DNA of 33,740 bases from an uncultured Bacteroidaceae bacterium. GTDB taxonomy: Bacteria > Bacteroidota > Bacteroidia > Bacteroidales > Bacteroidaceae. Position 1 is the first letter of the stretch; each line of letters begins with the position of its first letter. Below are positions 23,406 through 31,137 of this stretch, piece by piece. Both the position numbers and the translations under genes were made by a program. The stretch is taken from the NCBI GenBank assembly GCA_905235285.1, contig CAJOLI010000027.1, positions 1-33,740 on the forward strand, read 5' to 3'. The notes beneath the pieces are model-generated. The model made no database searches and was not told the DNA's origin. It saw only the letters and a list, made by a program, of their open reading frames with translations.

Positions 23406-24497
23406 TCAACGGCCACGGCCTCCGCCGCCACCGCGACTGCCACCTGTGGCGCCACCGCCACCCGAGAAGCCACCGCCTGAGAATCCGCCACTACGCGAGC
23501 TGCTTGAGCTGCCGCCGAAACTGCTACTGCGTGTTGAGGTCGAAGGCGTGGAATAGGTAGGTGTGTTGCTTCGCGACGTACCAAACGAGCTTACGCGGTT
23601 GGTGCTGTTAGTGGTTGCAGCGCTACGATTGGTATAGTCTATGCCGGAACGCGTGGTGGAGCCAAACGAGCGTGTCCGTCCTGTTGCTGAAGAGTTAGCA
23701 CCGACGTAGCCGCGGCGGCGGTCATAGCCTGCCGAGCGTCCTGTCTGTCCACGATAGCGTGAAGTGTGAGCGACGTCTGTCCGGCTGTTATGAGGACGTC
23801 CGTAGTAGCCGCCACGATAGTAGCCTCCATAGTAAGGATAGCCCCATCCATAGTAGCCACCATACCAGTAGGGGTCATAGCCCCAGTAGCCACGCCATCC
23901 ATAACCCCAGCCGGCATATCCCCAGTAGGGACGGTGCCATCCGTAGTAGCCGCCATACCAGTAGGGGTCATAGCCCCAGTAGAAGTCGTCCCAGTAGAAG
24001 GGATCATAGTAGCTGTAGTACCAGGGTGAGGCATAACCGCCCGCATAGCCGAAGCGGTTGAGCCGACGTGTGTAGGCATAGTCCTCGCCATCCTGATACC
24101 CCTCGTTGTAGCCTTGGGCATAGACATCATTGGCCAGCGAACGGGTCGTCACGGCCATGGAGTCCTCCATGATATATAATGTATCATTGCCGGGCAGCTG
24201 ATAGGTGAACGTGCCGTCGGGATTTTCAACCAAACGGTTTTGTAAGCCTGAGCGCCCACGACGGTTGTACTCGTCGACATCGCGCTTCGAACCGCCGACA
24301 TTCACGGGGTCATCATCGTCAGCATAAACTATCTGCACGGGCACATAGCGGCGGGGCTCCTCTTGAGCCTGCGCCTGTGCTGCGGCTTTAGCCTGCTTCG
24401 CCCGTTTGTTGACGAAGTAGACATCATCCTGAGCCATCACTGAAACGAGTGGCACGAAGAGCAGCGCCATGGCTGCCAGTAGTTGCTTTGTGTTCAT
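23406..24497 (-). CDS. Secreted Gly/Tyr/Trp-rich low-complexity protein, function unknown
   Basis: A 363-residue protein with a signal peptide (MNTKQLLAAMALLFVPLVSVMAQ), using the second of two adjacent ATGs as start. After an Ala/Gln-rich stretch and a charged segment, residues about 155-235 are extremely rich in Tyr, Trp, Gly and Asp, with an exact 14-residue repeat WGYDPYWYGGYYGW at 174-187 and 205-218 (93 bp apart in DNA). The C terminus (about 240-363) is Ser/Thr/Arg/Gly-rich and ends in GGGGGRGR. No catalytic domain is recognised. The composition resembles adhesive or matrix-like low-complexity proteins, which is only a suggestion. A conserved-looking stretch TYQLPGNDTLYIMEDS (about 98-113) may be the family-defining part. 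Confidence 0.72.
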   Translation of the reverse strand: MNTKQLLAAMALLFVPLVSVMAQDDVYFVNKRAKQAKAAAQAQAQEEPRRYVPVQIVYADDDDPVNVGGSKRDVDEYNRRGRSGLQNRLVENPDGTFTYQLPGNDTLYIMEDSMAVTTRSLANDVYAQGYNEGYQDGEDYAYTRRLNRFGYAGGYASPWYYSYYDPFYWDDFYWGYDPYWYGGYYGWHRPYWGYAGWGYGWRGYWGYDPYWYGGYYGWGYPYYGGYYRGGYYGRPHNSRTDVAHTSRYRGQTGRSAGYDRRRGYVGANSSATGRTRSFGSTTRSGIDYTNRSAATTNSTNRVSSFGTSRSNTPTYSTPSTSTRSSSFGGSSSSSRSGGFSGGGFSGGGGATGGSRGGGGGRGR

Positions 24498-24538
24498 CAT
24501 TGTCGTATAAAATTAATTGTTCCTTACTTAAGACGGTG

Positions 24539-24546
24539 CAAAGATA
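24539..24546 (-). promoter_or_regulatory. -7 element, proximal promoter of the Gly/Tyr/Trp-rich gene
   Basis: TATCTTTG on the minus strand, 42 nt upstream of the start, with no clear -33 element. Confidence 0.4.
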
Positions 24547-24549
24547 CTG

Positions 24550-24681
24550 CTACTTTTGTAGGCTAAAAGGGGAAAAATCCTAATTTGCAGGAGAAAATCC
24601 CTAAACATCATAAGAGCGTTTCTGAGGTATTGCGCTGATGTTGACGTTGACACTCTTGTATCTTTTCGACTACAAAAGTAG
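24550..24681. repeat. 12-bp inverted repeat spanning the porin/fabD control region
   Basis: CTACTTTTGTAG (24550-24561) and its exact reverse complement CTACAAAAGTAG (24670-24681), separated by 108 bp. Each arm contains a TACTTTTG -7-type element pointing toward the other arm. Confidence 0.8.
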
Positions 24682-24704
24682 GGGTTACAGCCCATTTGCA
24701 CAAA
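24673..24704 (-). promoter_or_regulatory. Distal promoter of the Gly/Tyr/Trp-rich gene
   Basis: TTTG (24704-24701), 20-bp spacer, TACTTTTG (24680-24673) on the minus strand. The -7 element lies within the right arm of the inverted repeat. The leader to 24497 would be about 165 nt. Confidence 0.6.
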
Positions 24705-24764
24705 AAAAGCACGTTAAAAATAAGGAAAAACAGAAAAAAAAGGTGTAAAGAAGAAAAATTAAAC

Positions 24765-24772
24765 TAATTTTG
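24765..24772 (+). promoter_or_regulatory. -7 element of the fabD promoter
   Basis: TAATTTTG about 107 nt upstream of the fabD ATG. The -33 region is A-rich without a TTG. Confidence 0.45.
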
Positions 24773-24879
24773 CAGTCGATTGTGCCTCCATAAGAGATTT
24801 ACGTACGGGTTCTCTTTGCCTATGAGGTTACACATTAATATATATATGTAGGCATTAACTTAAACATTATACAATTCTA

Positions 24880-25782
24880 ATGAAAGCATTCGTTTTCCCC
24901 GGTCAGGGTGCCCAGTTTTCAGGAATGGGCAAAGACCTCTATGAGAGCAACAGTGAAGCCAAGAAGCTCTTCGATAAGGCCAACGACATCCTCGGATTCG
25001 AGATTACAAAGATTATGTTCGAGGGTACTGCCGAAGAGCTGAAGCAGACAAAGGTGACACAGCCCGCCGTATTCCTGCACTCTGTCGTTACAGCTATCTG
25101 CCTGGGCGATAAGTTCCAGCCGGACATGGTTGGCGGACATTCGCTCGGTGAGTTCAGTGCTCTCGTAGCTGCCGGTGCCCTCTCATTTGAGGATGGTCTG
25201 AACCTCGTCAGTGCCCGCGCCCAAGCGATGCAGAAAGCCTGCGAGGCCCAGCCGTCAACGATGGCTGCCATTATCGGTCTGGATGACGAGACGGTTGAGC
25301 ACGTCTGCACAGAAGTGTCGGCCGACGGAGGCGTTTGCGTGCCTGCCAACTATAACAACCCCGGTCAGCTGGTCATCAGCGGCACGGTAGAAGCCATCAC
25401 TGCCGCGTGCGAGAAGCTGAAAGCTGCCGGCGCAAAGCGCGCGCTCCCTCTGCCCGTAGGCGGAGCTTTCCACAGCCCTCTGATGCAACCTGCCAAGGAT
25501 GAGCTGCAGGCTGCCATCGAAGCTACGGAGTTCCACACGCCCAAAAGCCCCGTTTATCAGAACGTCGACGGCAAAGCCCACACCAACCCCGAAGAGATAA
25601 AGGCCAACCTCATAGCACAACTCACGGCCAGCGTCCGCTGGACTCAAGAGGTAAGAGCCATGCTCGAGGCCGGCGCCACCGAGTTCACCGAATGTGGCCC
25701 CGGCAAGGCCCTGCAAGGCATGATTGCCAAAATCGCCAAGGATGTCGAGGGCATTGTCGTACGCAGTGCCACTGACCTATAA
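24880..25782 (+). CDS. fabD: Malonyl-CoA:ACP transacylase
   Basis: A 300-residue cytoplasmic enzyme that moves malonyl groups from CoA to acyl carrier protein, supplying fatty acid synthesis. It opens with FVFPGQGAQFSGMGKDLY, the oxyanion loop. The nucleophile is S88 in GGHSLGEFSAL (85-95), and the catalytic His lies in GGAFHSPLMQPA (about 193-204). The C-terminal FTECGPGKALQGMI completes the family pattern. The length is standard. It is followed after 44 bp by a GH13 gene on the same strand. A strong hairpin sits at that junction, so they may be separate units. Confidence 0.95.
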   Translation: MKAFVFPGQGAQFSGMGKDLYESNSEAKKLFDKANDILGFEITKIMFEGTAEELKQTKVTQPAVFLHSVVTAICLGDKFQPDMVGGHSLGEFSALVAAGALSFEDGLNLVSARAQAMQKACEAQPSTMAAIIGLDDETVEHVCTEVSADGGVCVPANYNNPGQLVISGTVEAITAACEKLKAAGAKRALPLPVGGAFHSPLMQPAKDELQAAIEATEFHTPKSPVYQNVDGKAHTNPEEIKANLIAQLTASVRWTQEVRAMLEAGATEFTECGPGKALQGMIAKIAKDVEGIVVRSATDL

Positions 25783-25826
25783 ACGGCAAGCTCAAGAGCA
25801 GCGTGAGCTGCAAACGTTTCCGCCGA

Positions 25827-27608
25827 ATGAAACATCACCGTTTTAAGAATATAATTTTTCAAGCTTGCATCGGACTCCTCGCGAGTCTGATGCAAGCTTG
25901 TTCGGTTTATACAGAGCATGCAGACATGCAAAAGCCTATAATTTATCAAGTCTTCACGCGCCTCTTCGGCAACAGCACAGACGTAAACCAGCACGATGCC
26001 GACCGCGCCACAAATGGCTGCGGAACGATGGCTGACTTCACGCCCAAAGCCCTGGGCGAGATACGCAAACTTGGCGCCACACACATCTGGTACACCGGCA
26101 TCATTGAGCATGCCACCCAGACCGATTACTCGGGCTACGGCATCGCCCGTGACCACGGCGCCATAGTCAAGGGCAAGGCCGGCAGTGCCTATGCCATCAA
26201 GGACTACTACGACGTAGATCCCGACCTGGCCACAGACGTACCATCGCGTATGGAGGAGTTTGAGGCTCTTGTCGATCGCACACACAAGGCTGGAATGAAA
26301 GTCATCATTGACTTCGTGCCAAACCATGTAGCCCGCCAGTACCACAGCGACGTTTGCCCCGACGGCACGGAAGACCTGGGAGCGTCGGACGACACTACGA
26401 TGCACTTCTCGCCACGCAACAACTTCTACTATTTTCCAGGCGAGACCTTCACAGCCGACTTCAATCTCCAGGCTGGCGAAGCAGAGCCTTACGTGGAGCA
26501 ACCTGCACGCGCCACGGGCAACGATGTCTTCTCGAGCCACGCCCGCAAGGACGACTGGTACGAAACGGTCAAGCTCAACTACGGTGTCGACTACACCGGC
26601 GGACGCTCGACGCACTTCGACCCCGTGCCTTCGACATGGGAGAAGATGCTGGGTATCCTGCAATTCTGGGCAGACAAAGGCATCGACGGTTTCCGCTGCG
26701 ATATGGCTGAGATGGTGCCTTCGGAATTCTGGGGATGGGCCATTCCCCAGGTCAAAGCGTCGCATCCCGGGCTTATGTTCATAGCTGAGATTTATGGTCC
26801 AGACGCTTATCGCCGCTATATCCACGAAGGTGGGTTCGATTATCTCTACGACAAAGTAGGACTTTATGACACTCTCCGCGCCGTCGCCTGCGGTAATGCC
26901 GAGGCTTCGGCCATCACGTCATGTTGGCAGGCGGTCGACGACATACGCCCACACATGCTCTCGTTCCTCGAGAACCACGACGAACAACGCATAGCTTCGG
27001 ATTTCTTTGCCGGCGAAGGCAAACGCGGCCGCGCGCCGATGCTCGTTGCCGCCACCTTCAGCACAGGCCCCGTGATGCTGTACTTTGGTCAGGAACTTGG
27101 CGAACGTGGCATGGACGATGAAGGCTTCAGCGGGCGCGACGGGCGCACCACTATCTTCGACTACTGGACCGTTGGGACTATTAAGCGCTGGCGCAACGGA
27201 CGTTTCGGTGGAAAGGAACTCACATCTGAAGAGCTTGAGCTCCAAAGCTTTTACTCTAAGCTCTTAAATCTATGCTCCAGCGAGGCCGCCATCCGCGAAG
27301 GGGATTTCTTCGATCTTATGTACGTTAATCCGAAAAGCAACAGTTTCGACCCCCACAGCCACTACGCCTATCTGCGTCGGTCGGGCCAGGAGGTTCTCCT
27401 GTGCGTTGCCAATTTCAGTGACAACGACTCAGAGCTCGATATCAATATTCCGGAGGCTGTCTTCGAACTCTATGGCTTAAAGCCGAAGACCGAGGCCAAT
27501 GCCACCGACCTACTCACAGGCACGACTACTACTATAGCGTTTACACCTTCACAGCCTGCGCATGTCAGGGTGCCGTCACTCTGCGGTGTGATACTAAAGA
27601 TTAAATAA
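25827..27608 (+). CDS. GH13-family alpha-amylase, possible lipoprotein
   Basis: A 593-residue (alpha/beta)8 glycosidase acting on alpha-1,4-glucans. Motifs in order: IIDFVPNHVARQY (region I), GIDGFRCDMAEMVP (region II, nucleophile Asp in FRCD), LMFIAEIYG (region III, acid/base Glu), SFLENHDEQRIAS (region IV, Asp). The C-terminal domain is beta-rich. The start is uncertain. From 25827 the product has a basic N terminus and hydrophobic run ending LMQACS, a weak lipobox. However, that segment is encoded by a near-perfect 18-bp-arm hairpin (25860-25900) that looks intergenic. The alternative ATG at 25926 gives a 560-residue protein starting MQKPIIYQVFTRLFG with no export signal. No PUL-type SusCD neighbours are present. 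Confidence 0.88.
   Translation: MKHHRFKNIIFQACIGLLASLMQACSVYTEHADMQKPIIYQVFTRLFGNSTDVNQHDADRATNGCGTMADFTPKALGEIRKLGATHIWYTGIIEHATQTDYSGYGIARDHGAIVKGKAGSAYAIKDYYDVDPDLATDVPSRMEEFEALVDRTHKAGMKVIIDFVPNHVARQYHSDVCPDGTEDLGASDDTTMHFSPRNNFYYFPGETFTADFNLQAGEAEPYVEQPARATGNDVFSSHARKDDWYETVKLNYGVDYTGGRSTHFDPVPSTWEKMLGILQFWADKGIDGFRCDMAEMVPSEFWGWAIPQVKASHPGLMFIAEIYGPDAYRRYIHEGGFDYLYDKVGLYDTLRAVACGNAEASAITSCWQAVDDIRPHMLSFLENHDEQRIASDFFAGEGKRGRAPMLVAATFSTGPVMLYFGQELGERGMDDEGFSGRDGRTTIFDYWTVGTIKRWRNGRFGGKELTSEELELQSFYSKLLNLCSSEAAIREGDFFDLMYVNPKSNSFDPHSHYAYLRRSGQEVLLCVANFSDNDSELDINIPEAVFELYGLKPKTEANATDLLTGTTTTIAFTPSQPAHVRVPSLCGVILKIK
25860..25900 (+). terminator. Long stem-loop at the fabD/GH13 junction
   Basis: The left arm CAAGCTTGCATCGGACTC (25860-25877) and right arm GAGTCTGATGCAAGCTTG (25883-25900) pair over 18 bp with a single G·T, loop CTCGC, followed by TTCGGTTT. 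It is strong enough to terminate or attenuate fabD transcription, yet it overlaps the longest GH13 frame. Confidence 0.65.
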
Positions 27609-27636
27609 CAAAAGATACAACACAAAGTTTCTAAAC

Positions 27637-29295
27637 ATGACATTCCCAATCTTGTATGTTGCAATCATCTTGGTCTTTATGCTCGTAGCCCTGATGCGCG
27701 AGTGCCTGCGACCAGGTCTGATTCTGTTTACTGCTGTTGTGCTGCTGCTTGTGGCCGGCATCATTAACCCCGAAGAAGCGCTCAAAGGATTCTCCAACAA
27801 GGGCATGATTACGGTGGCGCTGCTCTACCTCGTAAGCGAGGGCGTTCGTAAGAGCGGTCTCCTCGAACAGATAATGTTCAGGATTCTGCCCAAAAAGAAT
27901 GCCACGATTACCTCAGCCGGGCTGCGCTTCTATCCCATCGTGACTTTCATCTCGGCCTTCTTCAACAACACCCCCGTAGTCGTCATCTTTGCTCCTATGA
28001 TTAAGAACTGGGCGCGTAAGATGAAACTGCCGCCCACGAAGTTCCTCATTCCGCTGAGCTACGCCACCGTCATCGGCGGTATCTGTACGCTGATAGGTAC
28101 GACGACAAACCTCGTACTGCACGGTATGCTTTTGCAGGAAGCCAAAGACGAGGCCCTTGCCGTAGAGGAAGGCGGCGCACCTGGTATCCTCATGCGTTAC
28201 GGCGTCGATGGCATGTCTATGTTCGAACTGTCGAAAGTAGGTATCTTCATAGCACTTACCGGCCTCGTCTACCTTATCTTCTTCTCCAGGTTCTTCCTGC
28301 CCGACGAGCGCCGCTCCGAGGAGGAAGCTGCCGAGCAAGACCTCGCACCAGGCATGACGCGCCACGAAGTGCTCCTCGGTAACCGTTTCCCCGGCCTTGG
28401 CAAGACGCTGCATGAGTTTGACTTCTATCGCCACTACGGAGCCCACGTCCGCGCCATCAGTCGTGGCGGGTCAATCTTAGAGGGCGATTTCATGAACATG
28501 CGCCTGTCCCACGAGGACACGCTCATCATCGATGCTGACGACTCGTTCATGAAAACGTGGGGCGACAGCCGCGTCTTCTGGATGATAAACCGCGTGGGCG
28601 ATTATGAGCCCCCCTTGAGCAAGAAGAAACGCTGGTTTGCCCTGGTCCTGCTTATCCTCATGATTATCGGTGCCACTGTAGGCGAGCTCGAGCCGGTGAA
28701 GCAGTATCTTGCCCAATCAGAATTCGTACAGGCGCACATGCCCGGCCTTAAGCTTGACATGTTCTTCTTCGTCTGCATCACCGTCGTCATCATGGCTTGG
28801 ACACATATGTTCTCGCCCCGCAGGTACACTAAGTTCTTCTCCTGGGACGTCCTTATCACCATCGCCTGTGCCTTTGGCATCAGCACGGCCATGACCAAGT
28901 CAGGCTTCGCCGACTTCATTGCTGGCTACATCATTTCGCTCACCGACATCGTCAAGGGCACAGACTACGGCGTTTACATCATCCTGGCCGCTCTTTTCCT
29001 GATTACGAACATTTTCACCGAGCTCATCACCAACAATGCAGCCGCAGCACTCGCCTTCCCGCTGGCGCTCTCAGTAGCCGAAAAGCTGGGAGCCGACCCG
29101 ATGCCGTTTGTCGTCTGCATCTGTTTTGCTGCAAGTTCGGCCTTCTCTACGCCTATCGGCTACCAGACGAACCTCATTGTGCAAGGCGTTGGCGGCTACA
29201 AGTTCACGGACTTCGTCAAGGTGGGTCTCCCGATGAACCTCATAGTATTCATCCTGAGTGTTCTGCTCATTCCTCTGATTTATAACATGGTATAA
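27637..29295 (+). CDS. SLC13/DASS-family permease with a TrkA-C domain, probable sulfate transporter
   Basis: A 552-residue polytopic inner-membrane protein. The two transport halves show the paired signatures SAFFNNTPVVVIFAPM (about 108-123) and TELITNNAAAALAFPLALS (about 463-481), which form the substrate and sodium sites in this superfamily. Between them (about 232-310) is a cytosolic RCK_C/TrkA_C domain (FPGLGKTLHEFDFYRHYGAHV, then LIIDADDSF), as in the SAC1-like sulfate permease branch. The substrate cannot be read directly. Sulfate is inferred because cysC starts 15 bp downstream and cysDN follow. It begins 28 bp after the GH13 stop with no clear promoter in between, so its transcription may start further upstream or from an unrecognised site. 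Confidence 0.87.
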   Translation: MTFPILYVAIILVFMLVALMRECLRPGLILFTAVVLLLVAGIINPEEALKGFSNKGMITVALLYLVSEGVRKSGLLEQIMFRILPKKNATITSAGLRFYPIVTFISAFFNNTPVVVIFAPMIKNWARKMKLPPTKFLIPLSYATVIGGICTLIGTTTNLVLHGMLLQEAKDEALAVEEGGAPGILMRYGVDGMSMFELSKVGIFIALTGLVYLIFFSRFFLPDERRSEEEAAEQDLAPGMTRHEVLLGNRFPGLGKTLHEFDFYRHYGAHVRAISRGGSILEGDFMNMRLSHEDTLIIDADDSFMKTWGDSRVFWMINRVGDYEPPLSKKKRWFALVLLILMIIGATVGELEPVKQYLAQSEFVQAHMPGLKLDMFFFVCITVVIMAWTHMFSPRRYTKFFSWDVLITIACAFGISTAMTKSGFADFIAGYIISLTDIVKGTDYGVYIILAALFLITNIFTELITNNAAAALAFPLALSVAEKLGADPMPFVVCICFAASSAFSTPIGYQTNLIVQGVGGYKFTDFVKVGLPMNLIVFILSVLLIPLIYNMV

Positions 29296-29310
29296 AATAT
29301 CCTTTCCACG

Positions 29311-29967
29311 ATGGAAAAGAACGAATCAGGCAAAAACCTTTCTTTACAACAAAGCGGTGGCGAACAGCGAGAGAATCTCTACCCTGTGACCACATTACCA
29401 CGTGAGGCACGTGAGAAGCTGCTCAACCAGCGTGGCATGATGATTTGGTTCACCGGCCTCTCCGGGTCTGGCAAATCCACAGTGGCTCTTGGCGTAGAGC
29501 GTGAGCTTCATCATAGGGGGCTGCTCTGCCGAGTTCTCGACGGCGACAACATACGCACCGGCATCAATGCCGGCCTGGGCTTCAGCGTTGAGGACCGCCG
29601 CGAGAACATACGTCGCATAGCCGAAGTTGGAAAGCTCTTCGTTGACACGGGCATCATCACTCTGGCGGCCTTCGTCTCGCCCACTAACGAATACCGACAG
29701 TTGGCGCGCGACATCATAGGTGCCGACGACTTCTTCGAAGTATACATTTCCACGCCCCTTGAGGAATGTGAGCGCCGCGATGTTAAAGGTCTCTACGCCC
29801 GCGCCCGTCGGGGCGAAGTAAAAGATTTCACAGGCATCAGCGCGCCGTTTGAAGTGCCCTCAGCTCCTGCACTGACCATCGACACCAGCCATCAGCCACT
29901 CGACGCGAGCGTACAACAAATCGTAGAACTGATTATGGGCGTAAAGACTCACGACCAGTCGCAGTGA
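29311..29967 (+). CDS. cysC: Adenylylsulfate kinase
   Basis: A 218-residue enzyme that phosphorylates APS to PAPS, the sulfuryl donor for sulfotransferases and substrate of PAPS reductase. P-loop GLSGSGKST (49-57), DGDNIRTGIN (77-86), RRENIRRIAEV, the FVSP motif with S123 (the phosphoserine/active-site position in the family) and the lid VKGLYARARRG. An extra 40-residue N terminus precedes the P-loop, longer than the minimal kinase but common. The last six codons (HDQSQ and stop) lie within the first unit of a 22-bp tandem array. Free-standing, not fused to CysN. Part of the operon with the SLC13 permease upstream and cysD downstream. Confidence 0.94.
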   Translation: MEKNESGKNLSLQQSGGEQRENLYPVTTLPREAREKLLNQRGMMIWFTGLSGSGKSTVALGVERELHHRGLLCRVLDGDNIRTGINAGLGFSVEDRRENIRRIAEVGKLFVDTGIITLAAFVSPTNEYRQLARDIIGADDFFEVYISTPLEECERRDVKGLYARARRGEVKDFTGISAPFEVPSAPALTIDTSHQPLDASVQQIVELIMGVKTHDQSQ

Positions 29968-30127
29968 ACAACACGACCGGTCGCAGTGAACAACACGACC
30001 GGTCGAAAATGCAAATGCGACCGGTCGAAAATGCAAATGCGACCGGTTGAAATTGCCAACACGACCGGTCGAAATTGCAAATGCAACCGGCTGAAATGAG
30101 CAACACAACTGGCAGCAGTAAGCTGGC
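29952..30127. repeat. Eight-unit 22-bp tandem repeat (array B)
   Basis: Ten-bp cores start at 29952, 29974, 29996, 30018, 30040, 30062, 30084 and 30106, exactly 22 bp apart: CGACCAGTCG, CGACCGGTCG (four times), CGACCGGTTG, CAACCGGCTG, CAACTGGCAG in varying order. Linkers are 12 bp (AAAATGCAAATG, CAGTGAACAACA, AAATTGCCAACA and similar). The first unit contains the cysC stop codon and the second duplicates it. A small hairpin AAGGG/CCCTT (about 30157-30177) follows before cysD. Confidence 0.93.
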
Positions 30128-30215
30128 CACAATTCTGAAGCTCGCTAAACCATCAAGGGTTCAAAGGAAGCCCTTAAAGAAGATTCATAATTCAATGAAA
30201 TAACATAACAGAAAG

Positions 30216-31124
30216 ATGAATAATTACCACCTCACACACCTGCAGGAACTCGAAGCCGAGAGCATACACATCATCCGCGAAGTGGCTGCAGAGTTCGAGA
30301 ATCCTGTCATGCTTTACAGCATCGGCAAGGACAGCAGCGTCATGGTGCGCCTTGCCGAGAAAGCCTTTGCACCGGGCAAAGTGCCATTTCCCCTAATGCA
30401 CATCGACTCGAAATGGAAGTTCAAGGAGATGATTCAGTTCCGCGACGAGTACGCCAAGAAATACGGCTGGAACCTCATCGTGGAGTCAAACATGGAGGCT
30501 TTCAATGCAGGCGTTGGCCCCTTCACCCACGGTTCGAAGGTGCATACCGACCTCATGAAGACCAAGGCCCTCTTGGATGCCTTGAACAAGTACAAGTTCG
30601 ACGCCGCGTTCGGAGGCGCACGTCGCGATGAAGAGAAGAGCCGTGCCAAAGAGCGCATATTCTCGTTCCGCGACCAGTTCCAGCAATGGGACCCCAAGAA
30701 CCAACGCCCTGAGCTCTGGGATATCTACAACGCCCGCATCCACAAAGGCGAATCAATCCGCGTCTTCCCACTCTCCAACTGGACAGAGCTGGACATCTGG
30801 CAGTATATCCGCCTCGAGAACATCCCCATCGTACCGCTCTATTACGCCAAGGAGCGGCCCTGCGTAGAGATTGACGGCAACCTCATCATGGCCGACGACG
30901 ACCGCCTGCCAGAGAACTACCGACCACTCATCAAGCCTCGCATGGTACGTTTCCGGACACTCGGCTGCTGGCCGCTTACCGGTGCCGTTGAGAGTAACGC
31001 CACGACCATCGAAGAGATTGTCGAGGAGATGATGACCACAACCAAGAGTGAGCGCACCACCCGCGTCATCGACTTCGACCAAGAAGCCTCGATGGAACAG
31101 AAGAAGCGCGAAGGTTATTTCTAA
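30216..31124 (+). CDS. cysD: Sulfate adenylyltransferase subunit 2 (ATP sulfurylase small subunit)
   Basis: A 302-residue PP-loop ATPase that makes APS from ATP and sulfate with CysN. The PP-loop is [10 protein letters not shown] (34-43). The family blocks [49 protein letters not shown] and the end [10 protein letters not shown] are all present. The length equals the E. coli enzyme. The segment usually reads HVDTTWKF; S-K here is a small change outside the loop. cysN begins 13 bp later. The 248-bp gap to cysC holds array B and shows no Bacteroidota promoter, so cysD is probably on the same transcript as cysC. Confidence 0.95.
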   Translation: MNNYHLTHLQELEAESIHIIREVAAEFENPVMLYSIGKDSSVMVRLAEKAFAPGKVPFPLMHIDSKWKFKEMIQFRDEYAKKYGWNLIVESNMEAFNAGVGPFTHGSKVHTDLMKTKALLDALNKYKFDAAFGGARRDEEKSRAKERIFSFRDQFQQWDPKNQRPELWDIYNARIHKGESIRVFPLSNWTELDIWQYIRLENIPIVPLYYAKERPCVEIDGNLIMADDDRLPENYRPLIKPRMVRFRTLGCWPLTGAVESNATTIEEIVEEMMTTTKSERTTRVIDFDQEASMEQKKREGYF

Positions 31125-31137
31125 AAATTCAACTACA

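Noticed and set aside
25644..26825. 393-codon open frame on the minus strand opposite fabD and the GH13 gene
   Set aside because: It spans two genes with clear catalytic motifs on the other strand; the translation shows no family pattern.
29860..30132. Open frames on the minus strand across array B (65 and 90 codons)
   Set aside because: The peptides only reflect the repeat (TGR and RSC motifs every 22 bp in shifting frames) and have no start context.
31048..31137. Longer CysN starting inside cysD
   Set aside because: The extra 30 residues are the cysD end read in another frame; the family N terminus begins at 31138.
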